From contig NZ_JAINZZ010000002.1 of the NCBI RefSeq assembly GCF_019890725.1, positions 1-64,000 on the forward strand: a stretch of 64,000 nucleotides of DNA, in the 5' to 3' direction. Of the stretch, positions 44,190 to 54,063 are shown in pieces. The DNA comes from Actinacidiphila acidipaludis. Lineage in GTDB: Bacteria; Actinomycetota; Actinomycetes; Streptomycetales; Streptomycetaceae. How positions within the stretch are numbered: the first letter of the stretch is position 1; the number at the start of each line of letters is the position of its first letter. The translations under genes were made by a program, and so were the position numbers. Under the pieces are notes generated by a model that saw only the letters and a list, made by a program, of their open reading frames with translations, had not been told where the DNA came from and did no database searches.

Positions 44190-45170
44190 CTACTCGCCGG
44201 TGGCGGACACCAGCCCGACCAGCCGGCTGATGAAGCGCACCCGGCCCGTGCCGCCGCTGCCGGCCGCCTTGGGGATCGTGACCATCTGCTGGCCGACGTG
44301 GGAGAGCGTCACCGAGGTCGTCGGGGTGCCGGTCATCAAGGCCCGGGTGCTCGCGTCGACCGAGAGCCTGTAACCCGCGCGGTACGTGGACTTCGACTGG
44401 TGGCGGGTGCCGAAGAACACCAGCGCCCCGCCGTCCTTCGTGCGCAGGCCCACCGGGGCGAAGTCGCCGTCGTCGGCGGGCTGGTCGGCGTACTGGGTCA
44501 CCGAGTTGGGGGTCCTGGCCTGCTTGGCGCGGGTGTTCCGCAACTGCGAGGTGGCCACGCCCCCCGCGAACTCCGAGGCGCCGGTGCCGTGCTGGAGGTA
44601 GGCGGTGTACGCCGTGCCCACCTTCGCCGGCGACAGCAGCAGGCCCCCGTCCGTGACCGGCACCGGCAGGACATGGCCGTCCCGGTCGGTGGCCAGCGCG
44701 GGCAGACTGTCCTTGGTCGCCACCGCCAGATAGGCCGCGCGCCACGTCTCGTCCGCCGACGCGCGGCGGAACAGCAGCAGCCAACGGGCGCCCGGCGTAC
44801 CGCGGTTGGGGGTGGTCTCGGCGACGAAGAACTTCGGCCAGCCCACCTGCCGCGGAATCAGGAACCGCGAGTCGGAGAACGCCAGCGGTGAGAACGACGG
44901 GTTCCCGCCCGGGTCGGTGGCGTGCTTGGCCCGCACGCCCGCGCCGTCTATCGCGCCCAGCGGCCCGGTCTCTATCCGCCCGAGCAGCGGGGCGTCCCAC
45001 GCCTTGGTCGCCTCGTTGTCGACCGTCGCGAAGTGCGCGAGCACCCGGGCCGCCTCCGCCGGTGCCACCGAGGGGATGTCGGCCCGCTCGCCGTGCACGG
45101 TCATGCACCCGGCCAGCGGCAGGGTGAGCGCGATGGCGGCGGCCCCGAGGCCCAGCCTGCGGCGGATCAT
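44190..45170 (-). CDS. Conserved lipoprotein of unknown function
   Basis: A 326-residue exported lipoprotein: MIRRRLGLGAAAIALTLPLAGC ends in a lipobox with Cys at 22. The mature part has two similar mixed beta segments (FFVAETTPNRGTPGARWLLLFRRAS; ALVFFGTRHQSKSTYRAGYRLSV), as in conserved actinobacterial surface lipoproteins. I recognise the general type but not a function. ATG 45170 fits the signal peptide; the frame upstream lacks one. It lies 69 nt downstream of map on the same strand and may be co-transcribed with it. Confidence 0.75.
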   Translation of the reverse strand: MIRRRLGLGAAAIALTLPLAGCMTVHGERADIPSVAPAEAARVLAHFATVDNEATKAWDAPLLGRIETGPLGAIDGAGVRAKHATDPGGNPSFSPLAFSDSRFLIPRQVGWPKFFVAETTPNRGTPGARWLLLFRRASADETWRAAYLAVATKDSLPALATDRDGHVLPVPVTDGGLLLSPAKVGTAYTAYLQHGTGASEFAGGVATSQLRNTRAKQARTPNSVTQYADQPADDGDFAPVGLRTKDGGALVFFGTRHQSKSTYRAGYRLSVDASTRALMTGTPTTSVTLSHVGQQMVTIPKAAGSGGTGRVRFISRLVGLVSATGE

Positions 45171-45239
45171 GGCGCGTCGGCTCCTTCGTACCCGAGGGCG
45201 TACCGGTGGAATCGGCGCCACCCTATCGGGAGCCGTGCG

Positions 45240-46097
45240 TCACGGGAGCGTGAGGACCTCGGCACCGTCCGCGGTGACCACCAGGGTGTGCTCGAACTGC
45301 GCCGTGCGCCTGCGGTCCTTGGTGACGACCGTCCAGCCGTCGTCCCAGATGTCGTACTCGTGGGTGCCCAGGGTGAGCATCGGCTCGATGGTGAACGTCA
45401 TGCCCGGGCGCATCACCGTCGTCGCCCGCGGGTCGTCGTAGTGCGGGATGATCAGGCCCGAGTGGAACGAGGTGTTGATCCCGTGCCCGGTGAAGTCCCG
45501 GACCACGCCGTAGCCGAAGCGCTTGGCGTAGGACTCGATGACCCGGCCGATGACGTTGATCTGCCGGCCCGGGCGCACCGCCTTGATCGCGCGGTCGAGC
45601 GACTCGCGGGTCCGCTCGACCAGCAGCCGCGACTCCTCGTCCACGTCGCCCACGAAGTACGTGGCGTTGCAGTCGCCGTGCACGCCGTGGATGTACGCGG
45701 TCACGTCCAGGTTCACGATGTCGCCGTCGCGCAGCACCGTGGAGTCCGGAATGCCGTGGCAGATCACCTCGTTGACCGACGTGCACAGCGACTTCGGGAA
45801 GCCGCGGTAGCCCAGGTCCGAGGGATAGGCGTGGTGGTCGACCATGTACGCGTGGGCGATCCGGTCCAGCTCGTCGGTGGTCACGCCGGGGGCCACCGCG
45901 GCGGCGGCCGCCTCCATCGCCCGGGCCGCGATCCGGGACGCGTCGCGCATCTTCTCGATCGTCTCGGCGTCCTGCACCTCCGGGCCGGTGTACGGCGTCG
46001 GACCCGGCTTGCCGACGTACTCGGGCCGCGGGATCGAGGCCGGTACCGGGCGGGTGGGGGAGAGCTTGCCGGGGACGAGGAGCGACTGACCAGACAT
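45240..46097 (-). CDS. map: Type I methionine aminopeptidase
   Basis: A 285-residue metalloprotease that removes the initiator Met from new proteins. The pita-bread domain begins after about 40 residues carrying a PxxP-rich extension typical of actinobacterial Map. Metal ligands are visible: Asp in [17 protein letters not shown] (two Asp), His in [10 protein letters not shown], Glu in TIEPMLTLG and Glu in AQFEHTLVV. The ATG at 46097 was chosen; TACACT (46110 to 46105, minus strand) ends 7 nt before it, so the transcript is probably leaderless. It is divergent from the 64-aa gene. Confidence 0.93.
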   Translation of the reverse strand: MSGQSLLVPGKLSPTRPVPASIPRPEYVGKPGPTPYTGPEVQDAETIEKMRDASRIAARAMEAAAAAVAPGVTTDELDRIAHAYMVDHHAYPSDLGYRGFPKSLCTSVNEVICHGIPDSTVLRDGDIVNLDVTAYIHGVHGDCNATYFVGDVDEESRLLVERTRESLDRAIKAVRPGRQINVIGRVIESYAKRFGYGVVRDFTGHGINTSFHSGLIIPHYDDPRATTVMRPGMTFTIEPMLTLGTHEYDIWDDGWTVVTKDRRRTAQFEHTLVVTADGAEVLTLP

Positions 46098-46164
46098 GCC
46101 GACGAGTGTATCCGCGGGGGATCGGGCACGATGGCGCATAGGTGGCTGAGAACGGAGGACGGAC

Positions 46165-46359
46165 ATGGCGCTGTTCAAGGCGAACAAGCCGGCCGGCAAG
46201 CCGGGTGAGTGGTTCTACTGCCTCAAGCACAAGAAGGTGGAGGAGGGGCCCGAGTGCCCCGCGAAGGACCGGTTCGGCCCGTACGCCACACGGACCGAGG
46301 CGGAGCACGCGATGGAGCGGGTGGCCGAGCGGAACGACGTCTGGGACTCCCAGGACTAG
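46165..46359 (+). CDS. Small conserved actinobacterial protein (64 aa)
   Basis: A 64-residue protein with [39 protein letters not shown]. Two Cys and a His could form a small metal site, and the second half resembles an SPOR-like [15 protein letters not shown] turn. GGAGGACGG precedes ATG 46165. Such proteins are widespread in streptomycetes without known function. Confidence 0.75.
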   Translation: MALFKANKPAGKPGEWFYCLKHKKVEEGPECPAKDRFGPYATRTEAEHAMERVAERNDVWDSQD

Positions 46360-46383
46360 GACTCCCGCCGCGCGGGCGCACCG

Positions 46384-47721
46384 TCAGGTGAGCGGCGACG
46401 CGGTGGCCGGGTCCGGGGCGCAGGTGTCGGCGGGGGCGTCCGGGGTCGCGGGCCCGGGTGCGGGCGGCGCGGAGCTGTAGGACAGGAGTGCGGGCAGGGA
46501 GGTGGCCAGCAGGGCGACGGCCCCCAGGCAGGCCACACCCCCGGACCACAGCGACGTCCGGACCGACGTCACCGCGGCGACCCCGCCCGACCGCACCTGC
46601 CCGAGCGTGGGCCCGATGGAGTACGACAGCAGCTCGATCCCGGCGAGCCGCCCCCGCAGCTCGTCCGGGATCGTCTGGTTCCACATCGTGGAGCGGCCGA
46701 TCCCGCTCACCATGTCGAACCCGCCCGCCACGGTGAGGAACACCAGCACCACCCACACCTGCCCGGTCCACCCGGCGCAGGCCGTGGCCAGGCCCCACCC
46801 GGCGGCCGCGATCACGACCATCCGGCCGTGGTGGCGGATCCGCGACGTCCACCCGCTGGTCACGCTCACCAGCAGCCCGCCGACCGAACCGGACGCGTAC
46901 ATCAGGCCGAGCGACCAGGTGGCGTGCAGGTCGTCCGCGAGGAACGGCAGGATCGCGGCGGGGTAGGCCAGGAACATCGCGGCCAGGTCGACCACGTACG
47001 TGCCCAGCAGCTCCTTGCGGTGCCAGGCGTAGCGCGCGCCCTCCACGATGCCCCGCAGCGACGGCGGCCGGGCGTCGTGCGCGGGTGGCGACGGGCGCAG
47101 GCCCAGGCCCAGCAGGGTGGAGACCACGAAGGTCACCGCGTCGGCGCCGTACGCCCAGCCCAGCCCGGCGTACGCGATCACCAGGCCCGCGAGGGACGGG
47201 CCCGCGATGGCGCCGACCTGCCAGCGCAGCGAGTTCAGCGCGGCGGCCGCGGTGAGCTGGTCGCGCGGGACGATGCGCGGCACGATCGCGTCGAGCGCCG
47301 GCCGCTGGAGGCCGGTCAGCGCGCTGGAGAGCGCAGCCGCCACGTACAGCGGCCACACCAGCGGGTGCGGCAGCAGGGTGTTCAGCAGCAGCGCGCCCAC
47401 CAGCACGCCCTGCGCGGCCTCCGCCGCGACGATCAGCACCCGGCGGTCCAGCGCGTCGGCGAGCGCACCGCCGTACAGGCCGAACACGATCAGCGGCACC
47501 AGCTCGACCGCGCCGATCGCGCCGACCGCCGCCGCCGAGCCGGTGAGGTCCTTCAGCTGGACGGGCAGCGCGACGAACGTCAGAAAGCTGCCGAAGGTGG
47601 TGATGACGCCCGAGATCCACATCAGGCGGAAGTCGCGCGAGCTGCGCCAGGGCGCGAGGTCCGGCAGCAGGGCGGCGAGCCGGCGCCTGCGTCGCGCGGG
47701 CCGGTCGGCTTCTGGGGGCAT
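46384..47721 (-). CDS. MFS exporter (EntS/TetA-like, DHA3 type)
   Basis: A 445-residue, 12-helix transporter. The cytosolic N-terminus SRDFRLMWISGVITTFGSFLTFVALPVQLKDLTGS and GGALADALDRRVLIVAAEAAQG (motif A) match the DHA3 group that includes EntS and macrolide exporters. Later VSGIGRSTMWNQTIPDELRGRLAGIE also fits. Substrate unknown. It converges with the small gene and is divergent from no gene directly; a 97-nt gap with a short direct repeat (about 47789-47834) separates it from the next gene upstream. Confidence 0.85.
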   Translation of the reverse strand: MPPEADRPARRRRRLAALLPDLAPWRSSRDFRLMWISGVITTFGSFLTFVALPVQLKDLTGSAAAVGAIGAVELVPLIVFGLYGGALADALDRRVLIVAAEAAQGVLVGALLLNTLLPHPLVWPLYVAAALSSALTGLQRPALDAIVPRIVPRDQLTAAAALNSLRWQVGAIAGPSLAGLVIAYAGLGWAYGADAVTFVVSTLLGLGLRPSPPAHDARPPSLRGIVEGARYAWHRKELLGTYVVDLAAMFLAYPAAILPFLADDLHATWSLGLMYASGSVGGLLVSVTSGWTSRIRHHGRMVVIAAAGWGLATACAGWTGQVWVVLVFLTVAGGFDMVSGIGRSTMWNQTIPDELRGRLAGIELLSYSIGPTLGQVRSGGVAAVTSVRTSLWSGGVACLGAVALLATSLPALLSYSSAPPAPGPATPDAPADTCAPDPATASPLT

Positions 47722-47818
47722 GGTTCCGCATGGTCCCGGGGCCCGCGCCGGGCCGCAAAGTATTTTCCGCCGGTCCCGTCAGCCGGCCGGCGACCGCTCC
47801 ACCAGCGGCGCGACGGCT

Positions 47819-48403
47819 CTACCAGCGGCGCGGCGGCGTCATCAGGCGGGCGGCGAGACGGGCGCGCGGGGAGCGGCGGGACGGGCCGGCGGGAGCGGCG
47901 GCACCCGCGGCGATCAGATGCTGGACGGTGTCCAGGGGGATCAGCGGATCCTCCGGGACCGCCAGCGCGTCATGGGCCAGTCCGCGCAGATCGGACGTCC
48001 CGGTGGCGTCGACGGCCAGTAGCGTCGCGCCGTCGCGCCGGGCGCGGTCCAGCCGCTCCAGGAAGGTGCCGCCGAGCGGCGCCGGGGCTACGACCAGCAG
48101 GGTGTCGGCGCGGCCCGCGGCCGCGAGCCGGGCGAGCCCCACGGACAGGTGCGGCCGGGCGCCCGGCGGAACCCGGTGCCGCACGAGCGTCGGCGCCAGC
48201 TCGGGCACACCGCTCCAGGCCGCCTCCTCGTCCAGGTGCGCGGCGAGGTGCCACGGCTCGTAGGCGGCCGTCCCCACCAGCAGCAGGCCGCCGCCGCGCC
48301 GCCGTACCGCTCTGCGCAGCGCGCCGCCGAACGCCCGTGTCGTGCGCGGCCACTCCGTGCCGGCCAGCGCCTCCCGCAGCAGTGCGACCCGTAGCGCGTC
48401 CAT
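47819..48403 (-). CDS. Conserved streptomycete hypothetical protein (194 aa)
   Basis: A 194-residue protein, MDALRVALLREALAGTEWP then GLLLVGTAAYEPWHLAAHLDEEAAWSGVPELAPTLVRHRVP and ADTLLVVAP. The pattern of alternating beta strands and helices suggests a Rossmann-like or SIS-type alpha/beta fold. I recall homologues next to F420 reductase genes in streptomycetes, which is also the arrangement here (divergent, 81-bp gap). Function unknown. ATG 48403 was taken because the longer frame is antisense to npdG. Confidence 0.7.
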   Translation of the reverse strand: MDALRVALLREALAGTEWPRTTRAFGGALRRAVRRRGGGLLLVGTAAYEPWHLAAHLDEEAAWSGVPELAPTLVRHRVPPGARPHLSVGLARLAAAGRADTLLVVAPAPLGGTFLERLDRARRDGATLLAVDATGTSDLRGLAHDALAVPEDPLIPLDTVQHLIAAGAAAPAGPSRRSPRARLAARLMTPPRRW

Positions 48404-48484
48404 GGCCGGGCATCCTGCCGCGATTCGGGTGATCCGCGCCACCGAACAGCGCCCGAACATCCGGGACCTGGAAGGATCGGCGGT

Positions 48485-49210
48485 ATGACGAACCCTGACA
48501 ACGGCAACAGCGGCACCCCGGCCCCGGCGAAGGCGCCGGCCAAGGACCCGTGGGCGCTGCCGGACGTGTCCGGCCTGGTGGTGGGCGTGCTCGGCGGTAC
48601 CGGCGACCAGGGCCGCGGCCTGGCCTACCGGCTGGCCCAGGCGGGCCAGAAGGTGATCATCGGGTCCCGCAGCGCCGAGCGGGCGCAGGCCGCCGCGGAC
48701 GAGATCGGCCACGGTGTCGAGGGCGACGACAACGCCGCGTGCGCCCGCCGCAGCGACATCGTGATCGTCGCCGTGCCGTGGGAGGGCCACGCCAAGACGC
48801 TGGAGGCGGTGCGCGAGAAACTGGCGGGCAAGCTCGTGGTGGACTGCGTCAACCCCCTCGGCTTCGACAAGCAGGGCGCCTACGCGCTCAAGCCCGAGGA
48901 GGGCAGCGCCGCCCAGCAGGCCGCGGCCCTGCTGCCGGACTCCCGGGTCACCGCCGCTTTCCACCATCTGTCGGCGGTGCTGCTGCAGAACCCGGAGATC
49001 GCGGAGATCGACACCGACGTGATGGTCCTCGGCGAGTCCCGCGCCGACACCGACCTGGTGCAGGCGCTCGCCGCCCGCATCCCCGGCATGCGCGGGGTCT
49101 TCGCGGGCCGGCTGCGCAACGCCCACCAGGTCGAGTCGCTGGTGGCCAACCTGATCTCGGTGAACCGCCGCTACAAGGCGCACGCCGGGCTGCGGGTGAC
49201 CGACGTCTGA
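48485..49210 (+). CDS. npdG: NADPH-dependent F420 reductase
   Basis: A 241-residue enzyme that moves hydride between NADPH and coenzyme F420. After about 28 disordered residues, VVGVLGGTGDQGRGLAYRLAQAGQKVIIGSRSAERAQ is the NADP-binding Rossmann motif with the SR pair for the 2'-phosphate. DIVIVAVPWEGH, DCVNPLGFD and AFHHLSAVLL are typical of Fno/NpdG. ATG 48485 has GGAAGGA 8 nt ahead. No F420-dependent oxidase is adjacent. Confidence 0.92.
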   Translation: MTNPDNGNSGTPAPAKAPAKDPWALPDVSGLVVGVLGGTGDQGRGLAYRLAQAGQKVIIGSRSAERAQAAADEIGHGVEGDDNAACARRSDIVIVAVPWEGHAKTLEAVREKLAGKLVVDCVNPLGFDKQGAYALKPEEGSAAQQAAALLPDSRVTAAFHHLSAVLLQNPEIAEIDTDVMVLGESRADTDLVQALAARIPGMRGVFAGRLRNAHQVESLVANLISVNRRYKAHAGLRVTDV

Positions 49211-49339
49211 CCGGCGTCCCACCGGCGCTGTGACCGACGCCCGGCCCGCGGACCCCTCCGCCGGGCGGGGCGGCCGCGGGGCATGGGGGACAATGGCGGT
49301 ACGCACGACCTTCCGTCCGACCGCAGGAGCCGCTCCGCC

Positions 49340-49519
49340 ATGCCCCGCCTCGCCCTCTACGCCCTCGTCGTGTGCCTGCTGGCCGTCGCCGCCGCGGTGG
49401 TGTCCTTCGTGAACGGGAGCTGGCTGGGCGTCGTGTGGCTGCTGCTCGCCGGCATCAGCAGCAACATGTGGTGGTACTACCGCCGCAAGGCCAAGGCCGA
49501 CGCCCAGCCCCCCGCCTGA
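49340..49519 (+). CDS. Small membrane protein (59 aa)
   Basis: A 59-residue protein with two hydrophobic segments (LALYALVVCLLAVAAAVVSFV; WLGVVWLLLAGISSNMWWYY) and a basic, Lys-rich C-terminus, so it is probably a two-helix membrane hairpin. AGGAG precedes ATG 49340 by 9 nt. Conserved-looking but without known role. Confidence 0.7.
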   Translation: MPRLALYALVVCLLAVAAAVVSFVNGSWLGVVWLLLAGISSNMWWYYRRKAKADAQPPA

Positions 49520-49561
49520 CCGTCCAGCCCTCCCCGGCCCCGGGCCCGCCCGGCCTTCGGG

Positions 49562-50347
49562 TCAGTGCTTCCAGAACTGGAAGAGCGCGTAGCCGTACGA
49601 GGCGTACTGCGGGTCCACCTGGAACCAGTCGAGGACGTGGTAGACGAGTTCGAAGAACTTGTCGTTGAGCGACTGGATGTAGAGGAAGCCGAAGACCGCG
49701 AGCAGGCCGAACGGCGCGAAGGGCGCGACCTGGCGCTTGACGCCGTCCGACAGCCAGGGCTCGATGATGCCGTAGCCGTCGAGGCCCGGCACCGGGAGGA
49801 AGTTCAGCAGGGCCGCGGAGATCTGCAGCAGCACCAGGAAGCCCAGCCCGGCCAGGAACTCCGGCGGCCAGGTGTCCGTCGCGCCCAGCATGAAGGGCAG
49901 TGCCAGCACGAAGGCGAACAGCACGTTCGTCAGCGGCCCGGCGGCCGAGATCAGACTGTGCCGCACCCGGCCGCGGATCCGGCCGCGCTCGATGTAGACC
50001 GCGCCGCCGGGCAGGCCGATCCCGCCGGCGATCACGAACAGCACCGGCAGCAGGACCGACAGCACGGCGTTGGTGTACTTCAGCGGGTTGAGCGTCAGAT
50101 AGCCCTTGGCCCCGATCGACAGGTCCCCGCTGTGCAGCGCGGTGCGGGCGTGCGCGTACTCGTGCAGGCACAGCGAGACGAGCCAGCCGGAGACGACGAA
50201 GAGGAAGACCGCGAAGCCGCTGTCGGACGCGTAGTGCGTCCACACCGCCCACCCCGAGACTGCCATCACCGCGGCGATGCCGATGAAGACCGGGCTGACC
50301 CGGCTGTCGCTGCCGCGCTGGGCGCGGCGGATCGGGGTGACGCTCAT
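49562..50347 (-). CDS. Site-2 protease (M50) family membrane metalloprotease
   Basis: A 261-residue multispanning protein. The zinc motif HEYAH lies in a membrane segment (SLCLHEYAHARTAL, about residue 62). The third ligand motif is in LNFLPVPGLDGYGIIEPWL, and SAAGPLTNVLFAF is also characteristic. Short members like this cleave membrane-bound substrates such as anti-sigma factors, but no PDZ domain is present and the substrate is unknown. It is divergent from the large regulator gene. Confidence 0.87.
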   Translation of the reverse strand: MSVTPIRRAQRGSDSRVSPVFIGIAAVMAVSGWAVWTHYASDSGFAVFLFVVSGWLVSLCLHEYAHARTALHSGDLSIGAKGYLTLNPLKYTNAVLSVLLPVLFVIAGGIGLPGGAVYIERGRIRGRVRHSLISAAGPLTNVLFAFVLALPFMLGATDTWPPEFLAGLGFLVLLQISAALLNFLPVPGLDGYGIIEPWLSDGVKRQVAPFAPFGLLAVFGFLYIQSLNDKFFELVYHVLDWFQVDPQYASYGYALFQFWKH

Positions 50348-50550
50348 GGGACGGGTGCTCCTGAGGGGACGGGACGCGGTGCGGCGGTGACCGGGCGGGG
50401 CCCGGCCGCCCGATCATGCCATCCGGCGGGGCGCCGGCACAGGCGGTGCCCGGAGAACGCGCGGTGAGCGGCCGGGGTTCCGGGCCGTCGCCCGTCCGGT
50501 GCCCCTCGACCCGGGCGCGCCGGGGGCGTGCGCTCCGTAACAATGGGCGG

Positions 50551-53500
50551 GTGCGATACGCGATCCTCGGCACCACCCAGGCCCTGCGCGACGACGGTAC
50601 GCCCTCGGCGCTGCCCGGCGGGCGGCTGCGCGCGCTGCTGACGGCGCTCGCGCTGCGGCCCGGCCGGGTGATCGGCCCCGAGGCGCTCATCGACGAGGTG
50701 TGGGACGGCGACCCGCCGGCCGGCGCCACCGGCGCGCTGCAGGCCCTGGTCGGCCGGCTGCGCCGCGCGCTCGGCCACGACGCGGTGCGCTCGGTCGACG
50801 GCGGCTATCTGCTGGACGCCACCCGCGAGGACGTCGACCTGCACCGCTTCGAGCGGCTGGCCGAGGAGGGTGCGCGGGCGCTCGCCGACGGCGACCCGGT
50901 CAAGGCCTCCGGCCTGCTGGGGGACGCGCTCGCGCTGTGGCGCGGACCCGCTCTCGCCGACCTCCCGGACCGTGCGACGGCGGCGGTGCGCATCGAGGCC
51001 CTGCGCGTCGACACGCTGCGGCAGCGACTGACCGCGGAGCTGGCCCTCGGCCGGCCCGACCGGATCCTGCCCGAGCTCGCCGAGATGGCCGCCGCGCACC
51101 CGCTGGACGAACCGCTGCGCGCCCTGCACATCCGCGCGCTGCGGGCCGCCGGCCGTACCGCCGACGCGCTGGCCGCGTACGAGTCGGTACGCCGTGACCT
51201 GGCCGACCAGCTCGGCACCGACCCGAGCGTGGAGCTGCGGATGCTGCACGCCGAACTTCTCAACCCGGACCCGCTGCCGGATCCGGTCGGCGTGGCCGCC
51301 GCTCCCGCGGGCGCGGCGGGTCGGCATGCCACCGCGACCGCCGCGCGCATCCCCGCGCCCGCTCCCGTGGAGCCCCCGGCCGCGGCCGCGGCGCGCGCCG
51401 CCGGCAACGCCCGTGCGCGGCTGACCAGTTTCGTCGGGCGGGAGGCCGACCTCGACGCGGTGCGCGGGGACCTGGACCGCGCCCGGCTGGTGACGATCAC
51501 CGGGCCGGGGGGCACCGGCAAGACCCGGCTGTCGCAGGAGGCCGGCGACCTGGTGGCCGGACGGTGGGCCGACGGCGTCTGGTACGCCGAACTGGCGCCG
51601 GTCAGCGACCCGCTCACCCTGCCGGAGGCGGTGATCAGCTCGCTCGGGCTGCGCGAGACGCAGCTGCGCGGGTCCGCCGCCGAGGCCGCGATGGCCGCCG
51701 AGTCCAAGCCGAAGGACGCCGCGCGGCAGCTCGCCGACTACTGCGCGAGCCGCAGCCTGCTGCTCGTCCTGGACAACTGCGAGCACGTCATCGACGCGGC
51801 GGCGGCCCTGGCGGAGCAGCTCCTGGCCGACTGCCCCGGCGTCAAGGTGCTCGCCACGAGCCGTGAACCGCTGGGCGTGCCCGGTGAGTTGGTGCGCCCG
51901 CTGGATCCGCTGCCGGACCCCACGGCGCTCCGGCTGCTCGCCGACCGCGGCGCGGCCGCCCGTCCTGGCTTCTCGGTGCAGGAGGACCCGGCCGCGTGCG
52001 CGGAGCTGTGCCGCCGGCTGGACGGGCTGCCGCTGGCCATCGAACTGGCCGCCGCCCGGCTGCGCAGCATGTCGCCGCGCCAGCTCGCCGACCGCCTCGA
52101 CGACCGGTTCCGGCTGCTCACCGGCGGCAGCCGCACGCTGCTGCCGCGCCAGCAGACGCTGCGGGCCGTCGTCGACTGGTCCTGGGACCTGCTGGACCCG
52201 GTCGAGCGCGTGCTGCTGGCCCGGCTCGCGGTGTTCCGTGGCGGCTGGACGCTGGAGGCCGCCGAGGCGGTCTGCGCGGACCCGGCGTCCGGCGCCGGCC
52301 TCATCGACTCCCCCGACGTCGCGGCGCTGCTGGGCTCCCTTGTCGACAAGTCGCTCGTACTGGCGGACGTCAACGGCGACGGCGCCCGGTACCGGATGCT
52401 GGAGACGATCTTCGAGTACGCGGGCGAGCGGCTCGACGCGTCGGGGGAGCGGGCCGCGGTCGAGGCCCGCCACATCGCGTTCTTCCGGGAGTTCGCCCGG
52501 TGCGCCGACCGGCGCCTGCGCGGCCGGGAGCAACTCGCCTGGTTCGAGCGGCTGGAGCGCGAGCACGAGAACCTGCGCGCGGCCCTGCGCCGGGCCGTCG
52601 AGGCCGGCGACGAGGAACAGGCCCTGGTCCTGGTGCTGGGCTGCGCCTGGTTCTGGGAGGTGCGCAACTACACGTCGGAGCGCCGCCACTGGCCCGCGGC
52701 GGTGGCGGCGATGGGCCCCGACCCGTTCGGCGAGCCGCCGCTGCTCGAACCGGTTCTCGTGGGCCCGCTGGAGGCGCCGCCGCCGCTGGAGGGCCAGCGG
52801 CTGGTCGAGGCCCGCCGCTGGGTGCACGTGGTCGAACTGGCCGCCAACGACGACGAGACCGAGTGGTGGACCGACCCCCGGCTGGCCAGGATCGGCGCCG
52901 GGATGATCGAGGCCTACCCGCCGCACCTGCCGCAGTCCGCCCGCTCGCCGGGCATCCTGCGGCCGTACGGCGCGTTCTTCTCCGGCAGCTTCGAGCGGCT
53001 GCACGAGCTGATCGACGAGACGGTGGACGCCTGCCGCCGGCACGGCAGGGACTGGGAGCTGGCGTTCTCGCTCCAGCTCCGGGCGAAGATCAACAACGAC
53101 GTGCACGAGCGCGCGCCCATGGCGGTACGGGACGTCATCGAGAGCCGGGAGCTGTTCCAGCGGCTCGGCGACGAGTGGGGGATGGCCGAGACGCTGTCCG
53201 CGGAGGCCGAGGGCGCGGGCAGCAGCGGCGACTACGCCCGCGCGGCCCGGTGCTGCCGCGAGGGCATCGCCCTGGCCCGCAAGATCGGGTCGCGCCAGCA
53301 CGTGCCGGTGCTGACGGTGCGGCTCGGCGAGGCGCTGATCAACGCGGGCGAGACCGAGGAGGGCATGCGGCTGCTGCACGAGGGGGTGGCGGAGGCCGAG
53401 CGGTTCGGCGCGATGAACGACGGCGCCGCGTTCTACGGCAAGCTGCTGCTGACCCTGGCGCTGAGCCGCGGCGGCCGGAACGCGGAGGCGCTGGCCCTGA

Positions 53501-54039
53501 TCGAGTCGACGATGGGCGACAACTCGCTGCGCGGCCAGCCCGGTTTCATCCTCGGGATCCTGAAGGGCATCAAGGGCTATCTGATCGGGCGGCTCGGCCG
53601 CCCCGCGGAGGGCCTGGAGATGCTCGGTGACGGCATCGGCGTGCTCGCCGGGCATCCGCTGGCCAGTGTGATCACCCCGCGGCTGGGGGTGATGCTCGCG
53701 CCGGGCGCGATGGAACTGCTCACGATGCTGGCGGAGTCGGGGTCCGAAGCCGAGCCCGGGCCCGGCGCCGGGTCCGAGTCCGGGTCCGAGTCCGGGCCGG
53801 CGGGCGGGGGCGGGCTCAGCGGTCTCGCGGTCCGGCGGGCGCGCCGCGCGGCCCAACTGGCGTGCGCCCACGAGCGCCTGCGGCCGCAGGCGATCCCGCC
53901 GTCCGAGGCCCGGGAGCTGGCCCTCGTCGTGGACCGGCTGCGGAACCTGCTCGGCGCCGAGGCCTACGAGGCCGCGTACGCCGAGGGCGACGGCCTGTCC
54001 GTGGACGAGGCCGTCGCCCTCATGCGCGACGTGGTGTGA
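50551..54039 (+). CDS. BTAD/winged-helix regulator with NB-ARC-type ATPase and TPR-like repeats (AfsR-like family)
   Basis: A 1162-residue regulator. Residues 1-95 form an OmpR-type winged helix (LRALLTALALRPGRVIGPEALIDEVWDGDPPAGATGALQALVGRLRRAL), and about 95-245 the bacterial transcriptional activation domain. An Ala/Pro linker follows, then an AAA/NB-ARC ATPase with Walker A TGPGGTGKTR (about 317) and LLVLDNCEHVID (Walker B). The C-terminal 500 residues are helical, TPR-like, with a Ser/Gly/Glu low-complexity stretch near 1075. Such proteins activate secondary metabolism or transport genes. GTG 50551 was chosen: AACAAT ends 6 nt before it and the winged helix starts immediately. It converges with the DrrAB-type genes. 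Confidence 0.88.
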   Translation: MRYAILGTTQALRDDGTPSALPGGRLRALLTALALRPGRVIGPEALIDEVWDGDPPAGATGALQALVGRLRRALGHDAVRSVDGGYLLDATREDVDLHRFERLAEEGARALADGDPVKASGLLGDALALWRGPALADLPDRATAAVRIEALRVDTLRQRLTAELALGRPDRILPELAEMAAAHPLDEPLRALHIRALRAAGRTADALAAYESVRRDLADQLGTDPSVELRMLHAELLNPDPLPDPVGVAAAPAGAAGRHATATAARIPAPAPVEPPAAAAARAAGNARARLTSFVGREADLDAVRGDLDRARLVTITGPGGTGKTRLSQEAGDLVAGRWADGVWYAELAPVSDPLTLPEAVISSLGLRETQLRGSAAEAAMAAESKPKDAARQLADYCASRSLLLVLDNCEHVIDAAAALAEQLLADCPGVKVLATSREPLGVPGELVRPLDPLPDPTALRLLADRGAAARPGFSVQEDPAACAELCRRLDGLPLAIELAAARLRSMSPRQLADRLDDRFRLLTGGSRTLLPRQQTLRAVVDWSWDLLDPVERVLLARLAVFRGGWTLEAAEAVCADPASGAGLIDSPDVAALLGSLVDKSLVLADVNGDGARYRMLETIFEYAGERLDASGERAAVEARHIAFFREFARCADRRLRGREQLAWFERLEREHENLRAALRRAVEAGDEEQALVLVLGCAWFWEVRNYTSERRHWPAAVAAMGPDPFGEPPLLEPVLVGPLEAPPPLEGQRLVEARRWVHVVELAANDDETEWWTDPRLARIGAGMIEAYPPHLPQSARSPGILRPYGAFFSGSFERLHELIDETVDACRRHGRDWELAFSLQLRAKINNDVHERAPMAVRDVIESRELFQRLGDEWGMAETLSAEAEGAGSSGDYARAARCCREGIALARKIGSRQHVPVLTVRLGEALINAGETEEGMRLLHEGVAEAERFGAMNDGAAFYGKLLLTLALSRGGRNAEALALIESTMGDNSLRGQPGFILGILKGIKGYLIGRLGRPAEGLEMLGDGIGVLAGHPLASVITPRLGVMLAPGAMELLTMLAESGSEAEPGPGAGSESGSESGPAGGGGLSGLAVRRARRAAQLACAHERLRPQAIPPSEARELALVVDRLRNLLGAEAYEAAYAEGDGLSVDEAVALMRDVV

Positions 54040-54063
54040 CCGGGGCACCGACGGGGATCCGGC